A DNA stretch of 64,000 nucleotides from Betaproteobacteria bacterium (GTDB taxonomy: Bacteria; Pseudomonadota; Gammaproteobacteria; Burkholderiales; SG8-41): assembly GCA_028292435.1 (NCBI GenBank), contig JAQGMI010000006.1, positions 1 through 64,000 of the forward strand. The letters run 5' to 3'. Under the pieces are notes generated by a model, which did no database searches, had not been told where the DNA came from, and worked only from the letters and a program-made list of their open reading frames with translations. Shown here one piece after another: positions 17,662 through 26,993 of the stretch (within the stretch, counting starts at the first letter, position 1; the number at the start of each line of letters is the position of its first letter). Made by a program: the position numbers and the translations under genes.

Positions 17662-18054
17662 TTATTTGATGTTGTTTTGTTTATGCGCGGACGTCTGCGG
17701 TTTAGGCGCAGGCGGTTTTACCGGGGTCATCTCCACACCCGGATACATTCTTAACGTTTCTGTGCCGCTGCTCGATTTCAACACCACTTCGCCTTCGCTG
17801 ATCTTGATGACGCGTGCTTCCCCGTACTTGCCGTTGAGCTTTACCAGCTCGCCGCCGATCATTGCGGAGCGCGAAGTAGGCGTAATCATTACGCTTTGTA
17901 ACACTGGGCCCGCGGCTACCCCCGTGTTGGTTTCCGCAGCGTATATACCCACGGGGGGACGCGTCGGATCATTCAGAACTTGTGCACTAAGGCTGCCCGA
18001 TCGCACGACCAGCGCCGCGCAAGCAAGCGCCATAACAGTGATGGTTCGAGTCAT
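17662..18054 (-). CDS. mshK: MSHA biogenesis protein MshK
   Basis: A 130-residue periplasmic protein: signal peptide (about 1-24), then LNDPTRPP, the motif that opens MshK and GspC-like or PilP-like domains. A small beta-rich domain follows (QSVMITPTSRSAMIGGELV) and then a Pro/Lys-rich tail. The motif and place between mshJ and mshL give the assignment. It probably links the inner-membrane assembly to the MshL secretin, as PilP does in other type IV pili. The ATG at 18054 overlaps the mshJ stop (ATGA); an ATG at 18066 is an alternative start. Confidence 0.82.
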   Translation of the reverse strand: MTRTITVMALACAALVVRSGSLSAQVLNDPTRPPVGIYAAETNTGVAAGPVLQSVMITPTSRSAMIGGELVKLNGKYGEARVIKISEGEVVLKSSSGTETLRMYPGVEMTPVKPPAPKPQTSAHKQNNIK

Positions 18055-18764
18055 ACTTCCAGCCATGCTTTGTCCAGACTCAGCGTGTAGACCGTCACAG
18101 TCAACGTCAACCGCGGATAGCCTTCGGCACTCAGGCTAGCGCGCGACCAGAACATACGCGACGGCAGTTTTTCCAGGCGCGCCAGGTAATCGTACAAGTC
18201 GGCATAACTGCCCTGCACGGTAATCTGCACACCGTGCTTGAACACGACGCCTTCGCTCACCGTGTTTTTGTCCCGCTTGTCCGGAACTTCCCTTGGCTTG
18301 GCAGCCGTCCCCGGCATATCCTGCTTTTCGGATTTTTTCTCGATGAGCGGTGTCAGCGGCAAAGTGCGCATAGAGATAAGTTGTACCCGCGCATCACGCG
18401 CCAGCACGTCCCGCAGAAGCGCCTTCATGTTCTGAGCAGGCACGAGCTTGTGTTGCAGGTCTATCAGCGTTTCATCGATTGCACCGATCTGACTCTTCAG
18501 TTCGTCACGTCTCACGCGATCGTTTGCATCGGCGCCCGCGCGCTGTTGTTCCATGGACTGGATCTTGAGATTAAAGGCCTGCATCTCCGTCTGCTGCTGT
18601 GCCATCCGGGCCGACAGCACCTTCATTTGCGTCGTTCTGGGATCTATAAATAGCGAATTCATGACAAACGCGACGAATGCAATGAGCGCGAGAAAAAACA
18701 ACACTCGTTCGCGCTGCGCCATGGCGTCGACTTTCGCCGCATACCTGCGCCAACTGCTTTTCAT
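18051..18764 (-). CDS. mshJ: MSHA biogenesis protein MshJ (GspM/PilO-like)
   Basis: A 237-residue bitopic inner-membrane protein: a short basic cytoplasmic start, one membrane helix (about 21-41), a coiled coil (about 43-105), and a C-terminal ferredoxin-like region. The segment containing GVQITVQGSYADLYDYLARLE is typical of GspM/PilO-type alignment proteins. It sits between the PilN-like gene and mshK with 4-bp overlaps, matching the PilM-N-O-P order of other pili. Confidence 0.87.
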   Translation of the reverse strand: MKSSWRRYAAKVDAMAQRERVLFFLALIAFVAFVMNSLFIDPRTTQMKVLSARMAQQQTEMQAFNLKIQSMEQQRAGADANDRVRRDELKSQIGAIDETLIDLQHKLVPAQNMKALLRDVLARDARVQLISMRTLPLTPLIEKKSEKQDMPGTAAKPREVPDKRDKNTVSEGVVFKHGVQITVQGSYADLYDYLARLEKLPSRMFWSRASLSAEGYPRLTLTVTVYTLSLDKAWLEV

Positions 18765-19543
18765 CGCCCACCTGCCTGTTCAACTCGCGCTCTCAATGCG
18801 TCCCGTGTTATGGGCGAACTCAGGTTGCCGAGTAACGGCGCTTCCACGGCGGGTGATTTGCTTACCATTCCCGGATTGTCCGGAATATCGGCCGTCGATA
18901 TCGTGAACTCAAGGAAGCGCGGCAACACCGGCGTCGGTGCTTTGGTATCCTTATCGACCTTTTGCTCTGCCGCGCCTTTTATGGGCTCTGACAGTGGCTG
19001 ATAAATGCGCATCGCAGCGAACTGTTGGCCTTGCAATGCCGGCTCCTGGTTCAATTGCTTAAGATAGTTCGCCACCAGATCGGTGCTCGTCGTGCGGCCT
19101 TGGATTGCGAACTCATTGCCGGCGCGTGCAATATCGAATCCTGTCAGCCATAGACCGCTGACACTTTGACGTGAGAACGCACGCATGTAAGCGGAAAATC
19201 CGTCGGTGTTGCCGATTACTCCATTTTGCAATGCGTCGACAATCTCGCGACGCGCTTGTAGTTTCGCATCGAGCGCGGCAAATTCGGCTTCTGCCTGGGT
19301 ACTCGGCTTCTTGTTCGCGAGCTGAGCGGTCAGCTTTTCGTTCAGAGTGGCGGCTTCTTTATATGCCTGATCGACGGCCGCAGCCTGAGCCTCGAGTGTC
19401 CGCAGCTGCTGATTCTGGTAAACCGCAAACAACGCGGCAATTGCAACGACGATGCCGGTTCCGACCGCCATTGCCATCGCTGAAGCGAAAGAAAATCCCT
19501 TCTTCCTGAAAAGCGGATTAAAAAGGTTGATCTGCTGGCTCAT
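18761..19543 (-). CDS. PilN-like MSHA biogenesis protein (second mshI-type gene)
   Basis: A 260-residue inner-membrane protein starting MSQQINLFNPLF, the PilN signature that binds a groove on PilM-like partners. A membrane helix (about 23-43) and a coiled coil (about 44-100) follow, then a ferredoxin-like domain with DGFSAYMRAFSRQSVSGLWL. It is coupled to mshI upstream and mshJ downstream by ATGA overlaps. In many MSHA annotations it is called mshI2 or simply PilN domain-containing. Its role is to connect the cytoplasmic actin-like MshI to the periplasmic ring. Confidence 0.85.
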   Translation of the reverse strand: MSQQINLFNPLFRKKGFSFASAMAMAVGTGIVVAIAALFAVYQNQQLRTLEAQAAAVDQAYKEAATLNEKLTAQLANKKPSTQAEAEFAALDAKLQARREIVDALQNGVIGNTDGFSAYMRAFSRQSVSGLWLTGFDIARAGNEFAIQGRTTSTDLVANYLKQLNQEPALQGQQFAAMRIYQPLSEPIKGAAEQKVDKDTKAPTPVLPRFLEFTISTADIPDNPGMVSKSPAVEAPLLGNLSSPITRDALRARVEQAGGR

Positions 19544-20490
19544 GTTGCTGCCGCGTTATCGCGGAGAGCCGCGCCGATCGCCTCGAAGCATTGTGATTGG
19601 CGTGCCGGATGCTTTAAGTCAGGAATCGCCGGAAAGTCCAAGACCGAAGAAAGGTCGATGCTTTCGACAGGCACCGACAGATTCGGCGCAAGATATTCAA
19701 GCAGTCCGCATTCCTGCGGTAGCGGCGCGAGCAGTAGTTTTGAGATCGGGACGTAATGGTAGTTGCGATCAAAGTTGTCGAGAGAGCGCTGAAGCTCGAG
19801 CGCGATCCGCTCGAAGGCCTGATTCCGCTGAGCGGCGTCGGTATCGGTATCGGTAATCTGGCTTACTGAAACCTCGATGCGCCGTGCAAGATAGAGCTCG
19901 CCGCCGCGCGTGAAAGTGAGCATTCCCTCTTTCTCAAAGAAAGCGAGCATTGCGACGCCCCGGTCCTCTGGCTCGAACAACGCCGCGATGTTGCGTTGAG
20001 CAAGATCCGGGATATCGATCGCATCCAGTGGAACGGCGGCGTCGTTGAAAAGATTGACGCAGGCTTCAATGACAGTATTGCGTGCGGTGATTGCATACAC
20101 TGAATGATTGCGTGCGGGCGCGTTGCCATCGACCGGGATATCGAGCACGTCGACGGTGGCGGCGTCGAGCGGGTAGTCGATGACGTCCTTGACCCGCCAG
20201 CGGACGGCGGTTTTCAGCTCCGCGGCCGGTACGTTCGGCGCGTCCAGTTGGTGCACCTGATAATCCTGGCTTTTGAGCAGCGTGGTGCAGCGATATTGGT
20301 CGAGGCGTAGTTCCTTGCGCAACCTCGTAAGGGTCTCAGCATAGGAGCCCTCCCGGCGATAGCTTTCGCACAACGTAATCTCGGGTTTGTGATTGACCGT
20401 TCGCTTGACGTGAACGAGGTCAACATGATCCGGATGCAGGCCGAGCGCCAGCCATCCTGACCGTTTCCTTCCCTGAGAAAACCAAGCCAT
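19540..20490 (-). CDS. mshI: PilM-like MSHA biogenesis protein MshI
   Basis: A 316-residue cytoplasmic protein of the actin-like PilM/MshI group, with no membrane helix. The AELKTAVRWRVKDVIDYPLD segment and the later AIDIPDLAQRNI are characteristic of MshI. It should pair with the PilN-like protein encoded next. It follows a 95-bp gap after mshQ that contains a good -35 box, and AAGGGA lies eight bases before its ATG. It therefore probably starts a second transcript for the assembly genes mshI to mshN. Confidence 0.87.
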   Translation of the reverse strand: MAWFSQGRKRSGWLALGLHPDHVDLVHVKRTVNHKPEITLCESYRREGSYAETLTRLRKELRLDQYRCTTLLKSQDYQVHQLDAPNVPAAELKTAVRWRVKDVIDYPLDAATVDVLDIPVDGNAPARNHSVYAITARNTVIEACVNLFNDAAVPLDAIDIPDLAQRNIAALFEPEDRGVAMLAFFEKEGMLTFTRGGELYLARRIEVSVSQITDTDTDAAQRNQAFERIALELQRSLDNFDRNYHYVPISKLLLAPLPQECGLLEYLAPNLSVPVESIDLSSVLDFPAIPDLKHPARQSQCFEAIGAALRDNAAAT

Positions 20491-20528
20491 TTACTATCCC
20501 TTGTTTTCGTTTTGGCTAGAGCTTGTTG

Positions 20529-20557
20529 AAGCTAATTTAACGTGCAGTCGTTGTCAA
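20529..20557 (-). promoter_or_regulatory. Candidate promoter for mshI-mshN
   Basis: On the minus strand a perfect TTGACA (20552-20557) is followed after 17 bp by TAGCTT (20529-20534), about 40 bp before the mshI start. The -10 is weak, but spacing and position are right for an internal promoter splitting the pilus locus into two transcripts. Confidence 0.45.
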
Positions 20558-20585
20558 TTACTTTGCTGCGCAAATGCCCTTCACA

Positions 20586-23500
20586 TCAGTAGTTCTCACG
20601 CTGGTAGATAAACTTGTCGGAATTGCGGTAAGTGCCGAAGGTTGCACGCGCGCTGGGATTGTCGGTATAGGTCGCGCCGCTCCAAGCGCCTTGCAAATAC
20701 GTTTTGGCCGCGCCGGTCAGATCTCCCGTCACATCAACGCTGCCGCGATTGCCGGCCCCGGGCGCGGGCAAGCGCAAACTGCCGATTCCTGCACTGAATG
20801 CCCCGCCGACAGTTGGCGCGCCGATTGTGAACGCAGGGGGTTGAGGATTACCCACCGTGACGCTACCCGTTACCGTTGTGCAGTTGTCTGCGCCGTTGGT
20901 GACGAAACCGGTTCCATTCCAGTACTGCGTTTGAATCGGGACAGGCATCGAAATCAATTCGGAGCCGTTGGCGTTCTGCAATCTCAGCCGTCCATAGCGG
21001 AATTCGTTGCCAGAATCGAATGCAATCGCACTGATGACCAAAGGCGACGCCGTGGTAATAACTTGAGTGGCTCCCTCGGCGTTATCACTCGCCGCGACTG
21101 TATTATTGATGCTGGCGGTAAACAGCGCTTGAGGCAACGCGGGGCTGCGTGTGAATGCGAGCAGATCGCTGAGCGTATAGGTCACCGTACCTGTGCCATT
21201 GCTGTTGGACACGACACTCGCCGTGGCAGGAGATGCCCCGTTATTGTCCCAGCCCGGCGCCGGTGTGCTCACAGGTAGAAGCGAATATGTATAGGTTTCT
21301 GTTACCAAGCCGCCGGTAGCGCCGAACGTTGTCGTCAACACACACGTGTTCGCATCGGGTGCGGTCGTGCAGTTCTTTGCCGCTGCGCTCACGCCGCCGA
21401 CGCCGATTTTCCATAATGTGCCACGGTAGTTAGCGGTCGTCGTGCCCGCCGCGTTGCGCGCAATTATCGTGAACTGCGGTATCGTTGAATAGCCGAATGG
21501 TTGCCCGATATAAGTAAATGTTCGCTTTGGGCCAGTCCCGGTGCATGATGTATCCAAAGCATTGAACGTTTTGAAAGTCGGCGTGACCGCCGCGGTCACA
21601 TCAAAATGATCCGGCACGAATCGTCCGATTTGCACAGTGGCGGTGGCCGGAATAGTCAATGTCGCCGCTGGCGTGCCGTCCACGGAATCGACACTCGCAT
21701 AGTTCGAATCCACGAGTTGTAGATTGAATGATCCAACCTCGGAATAATTGGCTGTCGCATTCTCACGCACACCGCTGCCGGCGCTCGTCCACGAAGCGCT
21801 CGCAATGCCGAGTATGCCGGGGGACGTACACAGTGCTCCTAAGCCCGTACAACTCGGAAACCCGGCAACCGCCGTTGGGTTTCCGTTGTAGTTCGTTGCG
21901 CTCGCCGGAACGGGTGTAGCACGCAAAGTAAACGGACGGGGTGTTGCTGCAGTGGATTCTGACGCCTTGTGCACAATGCCCCCACTTGCAGTGACATTGG
22001 CGAGTGCCCGAGCGGTTCCTGCGCTTTGCCAGTCGAGATCCAGCGCCGAGACTGTCAGACTTTGAGGTCGTATTGCGAAACGATCCGTCGAGCAGCCGAT
22101 TTGCGTGTAAGGACCGCCGACCGGTGAACGGATCTGAAAGCGCACATCGCGATATGAATTGTTGACCGTAACAGCAGGAAGAGTGCCGCGACCGCTCGCC
22201 GGAATACTGAAATTGGCTTGCGCCTGAATGAGCGGCCAACCAGCGTTGCAGCCATTCACGTCGAGCACCCCGCCGCTACTGCTGTCCAGCAGGCGCACTT
22301 CAACAGTTACCGCCACGGGCGAAACGGCCGTCTTGGTCGCGTTGATGTGCACGACATCAAGGGTGAACCCGACGCCTGCGATCTTCGTCTGAATTTTTCC
22401 GAGGATAGATCCCGCCGGTGTCGACGTCTCGAACACGTTGTATAGCCCGGGCACCGCGGTGATCCCGGCGATTGGCTCTCCAATCGCAAAATCGCCATAT
22501 GCATTGACGACGCCCGTCACAGACGTGCTGCTTGCACCAGCCGCACCCAAGGTTGTCGGATTCCAATTGGTGCCGTTATAGCGTTCGACTATGAAGTTCG
22601 ATGTGGACGCGCCCGCGTCGAGATCAACCGGAGTGCCCGGAATGAAGTTGAATGTTGCGTTATAAGTAGAGGCCACCGGAAGCCCGGCTGCGGTCAGCGT
22701 CCAGAACCGGTTAACGCTTTGAAGCGCGTCGATCCCGGTGCTTGCAATGGGTGCCGTAACCTGTGGATGGTCAGTGCCGGTCGTGCTAATTGTTAGACTG
22801 CCGGCCGTGAATCCGGCCGTTCCTTGTATCGTCACCGGCGTGTAATTATTTGCGTCCCCCACCGGAAAGGTAAGTGTTCCAGCCGCTGAGTAATTCTTCT
22901 GAACAAAGCCGGCGACGTAACTTGATGCGCCCTGTGTTGGGACCGTCGCCGCAGTTCCCAGGACAACGCGATTTGCGCCTGTGACAATCGTGCCGCTTGT
23001 AAGCGTCAATGTCGTGTTAACGGTCGCGGTCGATGAAAGCGTGACGCCATTCACGCTGTTCATGAGGAGGTTACTGAATGCCAACGCCGTGCCCGAGAGT
23101 GTTTGCGTTCCTGCAGTAAGCTTGTTACTAGTCACAATACCGGTAGTCAATGTTCGAGTGAACGTACCATTCATCGTCGCGTTTGCCCCGCGAAGATTCA
23201 GCCTACCGGCAGCAGAATGAACAAACGTCCCATTGTTCACAAAATCACCGTTCGCATTGATGGTGCCGGTGGTACTGGTTGTGATCAATCCGCTGGTCGA
23301 AGCATTTGTGTTGTTTGTTAATGTACCCCCGACCGTAATGGTGCCGACACCGGACAGCAGGATGGAGTCAGTGCCCGTGCCGGCTACGGTGCTTGAATTT
23401 GTTAGATTCCCGGCGATGTTGAGCAGGCCGGTGCTCACTGTGGTACTTGCGACAAGTGTCGTGTTGCTATTGCTAAACGTCGCGCCGGGACTGCTGACGG

Positions 23501-24467
23501 TGAAGGTGCCTGCGCCGACGGTTATAGTGTCCCCGTTGGTCACTCCCGCAACTCCGTTGACGATTATAGTGCCCGTGCCGCTAATCGAAGCCGTCGCCGA
23601 CCCAGCGGTGCTGGACGGCGCCAGGCGCAAATTTCCGGTGACCGTGATCGCGCCGTTGTTTGTCGTCAGAAGCGCGTCGCGCGTTGCACTGCCATTACCG
23701 CCCGTGATCGAGACGTCGCCCGCGACGTTCAGATTTCCCGTCGCGGTTACCGACGCAGTGGCTGCGGTGTTATTGGCTACGTTACTGCCGTTCAGTGCGA
23801 GATTTCCGCCTACTGATATCGTGCCTGTATTGGTAACGGTCAGGACAGCCGTGGACTGAACGGCACCGGCGTTAAGTGTGGCATCGCCGGTGACGGTAAT
23901 CGTCCCGGATGTGGCAGATACAGAGGCGAGGTTGCCGCCACCGCCGCCCGCCGAGCCGCCGTTGATGACGAGGTTTCCCCCGACCGTCAATACGCGGTCG
24001 GCGACGGCAATCTGCTTGGTGACAGTCGCTGTCGGCGCATTAATCGTGACATCGTTGGTGACAATGAGACTTGAGCCGCCGGCAAATGTCAGTCCGGTGG
24101 CGGTACCGCCGGTCGCGATCGTGACTGATGCAGCGGTCCTTGCGGCGTCGACAGAGATGGTGATGCCATTGCAAATCGTGACATCATCTGCGCTCGTCGG
24201 AAATGTAGTCGCCCCCGCGGCCGCGCAACTTGCGGAACTCCAGTTACCATTCGTACCCCAAGTACCCGCTGTCCTCCCAAATTTTGGAGCGGCAACTGAA
24301 TAGTCACTTGAAAGGCCAGCGCCAATGAACAGAATTATTAACACGACCGTCTTCAGAAGACTTGCGATATCTCCGACCTGTGGTTGCTTGGCTCGAATGT
24401 TTTTGATTTGCTGCAAATGAGTGCTCGCTATCGCGCTCGCTGCCCCGCTAGAATCGTGGCTGGTCAT
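20586..24467 (-). CDS. mshQ: MshQ-like giant surface or pilus-associated protein (DUF6701 C-terminal region)
   Basis: A 1293-residue exported protein, the largest in the window. After a membrane or signal segment (about 38-59), residues 60-480 form many short Gly/Thr/Val repeats (variants of ITVTGNL and TVGGNLAL). These look like a right-handed beta-helix of the adhesin kind. A second beta region follows to about 660. From about 669 to the end it matches the DUF6701/MshQ region: DHFDVTAAVTPTFKTFNA, FTYIGQPFGY, and near the C-terminus RYGRLRLQNANGSEL. Its ATG overlaps the mshP stop. The likely role is as adhesive tip or surface partner of the pilus; this is inference from family and location. 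Confidence 0.85.
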   Translation of the reverse strand: MTSHDSSGAASAIASTHLQQIKNIRAKQPQVGDIASLLKTVVLIILFIGAGLSSDYSVAAPKFGRTAGTWGTNGNWSSASCAAAGATTFPTSADDVTICNGITISVDAARTAASVTIATGGTATGLTFAGGSSLIVTNDVTINAPTATVTKQIAVADRVLTVGGNLVINGGSAGGGGGNLASVSATSGTITVTGDATLNAGAVQSTAVLTVTNTGTISVGGNLALNGSNVANNTAATASVTATGNLNVAGDVSITGGNGSATRDALLTTNNGAITVTGNLRLAPSSTAGSATASISGTGTIIVNGVAGVTNGDTITVGAGTFTVSSPGATFSNSNTTLVASTTVSTGLLNIAGNLTNSSTVAGTGTDSILLSGVGTITVGGTLTNNTNASTSGLITTSTTGTINANGDFVNNGTFVHSAAGRLNLRGANATMNGTFTRTLTTGIVTSNKLTAGTQTLSGTALAFSNLLMNSVNGVTLSSTATVNTTLTLTSGTIVTGANRVVLGTAATVPTQGASSYVAGFVQKNYSAAGTLTFPVGDANNYTPVTIQGTAGFTAGSLTISTTGTDHPQVTAPIASTGIDALQSVNRFWTLTAAGLPVASTYNATFNFIPGTPVDLDAGASTSNFIVERYNGTNWNPTTLGAAGASSTSVTGVVNAYGDFAIGEPIAGITAVPGLYNVFETSTPAGSILGKIQTKIAGVGFTLDVVHINATKTAVSPVAVTVEVRLLDSSSGGVLDVNGCNAGWPLIQAQANFSIPASGRGTLPAVTVNNSYRDVRFQIRSPVGGPYTQIGCSTDRFAIRPQSLTVSALDLDWQSAGTARALANVTASGGIVHKASESTAATPRPFTLRATPVPASATNYNGNPTAVAGFPSCTGLGALCTSPGILGIASASWTSAGSGVRENATANYSEVGSFNLQLVDSNYASVDSVDGTPAATLTIPATATVQIGRFVPDHFDVTAAVTPTFKTFNALDTSCTGTGPKRTFTYIGQPFGYSTIPQFTIIARNAAGTTTANYRGTLWKIGVGGVSAAAKNCTTAPDANTCVLTTTFGATGGLVTETYTYSLLPVSTPAPGWDNNGASPATASVVSNSNGTGTVTYTLSDLLAFTRSPALPQALFTASINNTVAASDNAEGATQVITTASPLVISAIAFDSGNEFRYGRLRLQNANGSELISMPVPIQTQYWNGTGFVTNGADNCTTVTGSVTVGNPQPPAFTIGAPTVGGAFSAGIGSLRLPAPGAGNRGSVDVTGDLTGAAKTYLQGAWSGATYTDNPSARATFGTYRNSDKFIYQRENY

Positions 24468-24907
24468 GGGCTCACCAAAATGGTGATCTGACGCTCAACG
24501 TAATTCGCGTCCGGCGATGCAGGCGGGCATAGTGCGTTGTTGCATGCCGTGGCAACGATAGTGTCCATGTTTACAGTCGCCCCCGCCTCGTTGAACGTGT
24601 TGCGTAAACATGTGACGGTTACTGTAAAGCCGCTTAACGTGTTCGCAGGTGTCACGGGCGTGCTCGCGGCGCAGGCATTGTTGCGCAATGAATTGAATGC
24701 GCCCCATTCAGCGCCTGAGCGCGCCGCCGCATAAGCACGGGTGCCGAGTGTGTCCAGCGAAGTTCCGGCTTCCTGGTAAACCCGAAAACTGATCATGTAT
24801 GCACTTAGCAACATTAATATCGTGATCAAAAACACGGCGGTCACAAGCGTGAACCCGCCTTCACGTGAAGCACGACGTCCGAACTGTGATTGCTGGCGTC
24901 GCTTCAT
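24464..24907 (-). CDS. mshP: Minor pilin-like protein MshP
   Basis: A 147-residue pilin-like protein with a class III-type leader ending in REGG and a mature start FTLVTAVFLITILML. The usual Glu at mature position 5 is Thr here. That Glu normally pairs with the N-terminus of the next subunit, and its absence is typical of a subunit that caps the tip, like GspK. Two Cys pairs (around CAAS/CLRN and CNNALC) may form disulfides. It overlaps mshO and mshQ by 4 bp each. The assignment rests on position and the PilX/MshP-like start. Confidence 0.82.
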   Translation of the reverse strand: MKRRQQSQFGRRASREGGFTLVTAVFLITILMLLSAYMISFRVYQEAGTSLDTLGTRAYAAARSGAEWGAFNSLRNNACAASTPVTPANTLSGFTVTVTCLRNTFNEAGATVNMDTIVATACNNALCPPASPDANYVERQITILVSP

Positions 24908-25818
24908 GGAACGTTGCTCACCTGAACCTGCTGAAACAGGTTCACGGCAGTGGCGCTGGTAGCATCGCTGAAACCAAGCTGGATTGAGACCACGCCGACA
25001 CGCTGATTGATTACGTTCTGGTCGTAGGTGATTGTGCAGCTGGCGATATCTTGCGCCAGCAGACTCGTCGTGCCGACTGGCGGCGATGGCTGCGCAACCG
25101 CGATCGTATAAGCTGAAATCCGGCTCAACGTATGTGCGCCGGGATCGCAGACGTATGAGACAGGACCCGACACGATCTGGAAGCGCTGACTCGGCGACTC
25201 GAGCGAGAATTTGTGTGCGGCGAATTGAACGACGTTTTCACCGCCGGCGCCGGCTGAAACTGTCGATATCAGGCTCTTGTTGCCCGTAATTGCGGTGGTT
25301 GCCGCATACGCATCGGCATTGCTGAAGCCGCTCCCGAGATTGTAAACAACGAGGTAATCGGTATTCACAATGGCGGCGCGATTTGGCAGACCGCCCAGCG
25401 TCGTAAAGCACGTGTCGGACACGCTGGTGACAAAAGCATCCCCTGCTGCGTCGCCGACAACTGCGTCGCAAATATGCGCGGGCGCCGAGGACAATTGCGA
25501 ACGATAACGTCCGCCAGTACGCGTCTGCAAAAATTCGAGGTAATAAACGGCTCCAACGCTCTTCACACGCACGCTGTTGGGCAATGCGGTTTGCAGGTCG
25601 CGCTTGATCTGCATAAAAGCGGTGTTCGCAGCATCCGTAATCGACGCCCGCCGTTGTGCGTCTTGATATTGCTGCAAGGGCACCCGCAGAAAAACGGCGA
25701 CTGCAGCAGCAATAATGGCCGTGATCGAAATCACCGTGACCATTTCGACGAGCGTAAAGCCGCCTGCGACGCTGCGCGCGAAAACCGCAAGAGGCCTAGG
25801 TTTGCGCATGGTGATCAT
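24904..25818 (-). CDS. mshO: Minor pilin-like protein MshO
   Basis: A 304-residue prepilin-like protein, longer than an ordinary pilin. A 19-residue basic leader ends in Gly, followed by FTLVEMVTVISITAIIAAA with Glu5 present. The globular part starts with QYQDAQRRASITDAANTAFMQIKRDLQTALPNSVR, a pattern shared with GspJ/PilW-like minor pilins. It probably belongs to the tip or priming complex with MshC, MshD and MshP. It overlaps mshD upstream and mshP downstream (ATGA both). An ATG at 25809 is also possible. Confidence 0.85.
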   Translation of the reverse strand: MITMRKPRPLAVFARSVAGGFTLVEMVTVISITAIIAAAVAVFLRVPLQQYQDAQRRASITDAANTAFMQIKRDLQTALPNSVRVKSVGAVYYLEFLQTRTGGRYRSQLSSAPAHICDAVVGDAAGDAFVTSVSDTCFTTLGGLPNRAAIVNTDYLVVYNLGSGFSNADAYAATTAITGNKSLISTVSAGAGGENVVQFAAHKFSLESPSQRFQIVSGPVSYVCDPGAHTLSRISAYTIAVAQPSPPVGTTSLLAQDIASCTITYDQNVINQRVGVVSIQLGFSDATSATAVNLFQQVQVSNVP

Positions 25819-26375
25819 AGAGTCGGCGCATATCTCGTCCGATAGCCGGCGAGCGTAACGGTGACATTGGCAGGACCCGTCACAGTCACCGTGATAAGCA
25901 ATACATCGCTGGCGTTATCGTTGGCGCCAATTCCGCTGAGTGCCACTCCGGCCACCGCAACCTCGGCGCTGTAGTTTGCAAGGCCGGGAATTAATGTATT
26001 CGTGATGTCCCTGATACCGGGTGACGCGTCGGTCTTGGTATTGAAACCGTTGTAGTCGTTTACGTTGTCGAAAGGTTTAAATGTGTCGTAACGCGATTCG
26101 CCAGCCTCGGGTCCGATCGCTTCCGGAATAGCGCAGCTCGCTGCACTGGTGGCAGTGGAAACCGCCGGATCATCGGGGTCGCAGTAAGTAAAAGGCATCT
26201 GTTGGATTTCTTCGAGCAGCGATTCGGCAATCGCAAGCGCCTGTTTCTTGACGACGGGATCGGCACTGCCGCGCGCGGCAAAATCGAACGCAAGCAAGGT
26301 TCCCGCAACGCCGGCGCCCATGATTGCAATAAACAGCACGAGCTCTATCAGAGTGAAGCCGCGTTGCGCCTTCAT
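25815..26375 (-). CDS. mshD: Minor pilin-like protein MshD
   Basis: A 186-residue prepilin-like protein: leader MKAQRG, mature start FTLIELVLFIAIMGAGVAGT with Glu5. The segment KKQALAIAESLLEEIQQMPF after the helix is characteristic of GspI/PilV-like minor pilins and MshD. The rest is a beta-rich domain with DNVNDYNGF. I chose the ATG at 26375 for the standard short leader; GTG codons at 26381 and 26387 are in frame and would overlap the mshC stop. Confidence 0.87.
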   Translation of the reverse strand: MKAQRGFTLIELVLFIAIMGAGVAGTLLAFDFAARGSADPVVKKQALAIAESLLEEIQQMPFTYCDPDDPAVSTATSAASCAIPEAIGPEAGESRYDTFKPFDNVNDYNGFNTKTDASPGIRDITNTLIPGLANYSAEVAVAGVALSGIGANDNASDVLLITVTVTGPANVTVTLAGYRTRYAPTL

Positions 26376-26380
26376 AATCA

Positions 26381-26881
26381 CTAGCACCCGGGCGCACCGG
26401 CGAGGCAGTGGACGTATCCGGTAACTGCATCGACGTAAAAAGTGCGACTGACGTCACCCACGCCCGTGCTGTTGACAGTAATCATTTGCGCCGCGCTTGG
26501 ACTGCCGTTGCCATCGAAAGTGAAAGTGGTGGCAGCAGCGAAAGCGACACCTGATGGCGTACCAAGTGAGAGTGCCGACCCGGTTGACGGATCTATCACG
26601 GCGCCGCCAGTACCATCAGGTTTTTTGCAGCAGACGCTGACCGAGTTCGCGGTTATGGTTACAACGATTGGTTGACCGGACGGCAGGGTTCGGCGCTGTG
26701 CAATTGCAATCTTCTGCGCATAGCGCACCATATTTTGCGCCTGATCGTAAAACCCGCGGGATTCAAAACCTGTACGGTCCATGAACCGCGGGGCAGCGAA
26801 TGCAGCCAGGATACCGATCACGATCAAAGTCGTGATCAGCTCGACAAGCGTAAAACCTCTGAGGTCGGCCTTTTTACTCAT
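26381..26881 (-). CDS. mshC: Minor pilin-like protein MshC
   Basis: A 166-residue prepilin: leader MSKKADLRG, then FTLVELITTLIVIGILAAFA with Glu5. The next segment, APRFMDRTGFESRGFYDQAQ, then MVRYAQKIAIAQRRTLP, is the usual MshC/FimT-like motif. A Cys pair lies in SVCCKKPDG and another near the C-terminus (HCLAGAPGC). I chose the ATG at 26881 for its short leader; an upstream in-frame start at 26983 would give an unlikely 43-residue leader. It begins 112 bp after the last MshA-like gene. Confidence 0.87.
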   Translation of the reverse strand: MSKKADLRGFTLVELITTLIVIGILAAFAAPRFMDRTGFESRGFYDQAQNMVRYAQKIAIAQRRTLPSGQPIVVTITANSVSVCCKKPDGTGGAVIDPSTGSALSLGTPSGVAFAAATTFTFDGNGSPSAAQMITVNSTGVGDVSRTFYVDAVTGYVHCLAGAPGC

Positions 26882-26993
26882 CGGGTCGTGTTGCCGCTGA
26901 AAAGACACGGGGCGGTATGCCGCATTGCGCGTTGCACCCGCCCCGTTTCGCCGCACTGGATTCCGCCAGAACGGCCGCGACAAAACTATTCGT

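Noticed and set aside
20586-24467. Short repeats in mshQ as a CRISPR or DNA satellite
   Set aside because: The repeats are degenerate at DNA level and keep one reading frame; they are protein repeats, not an array.
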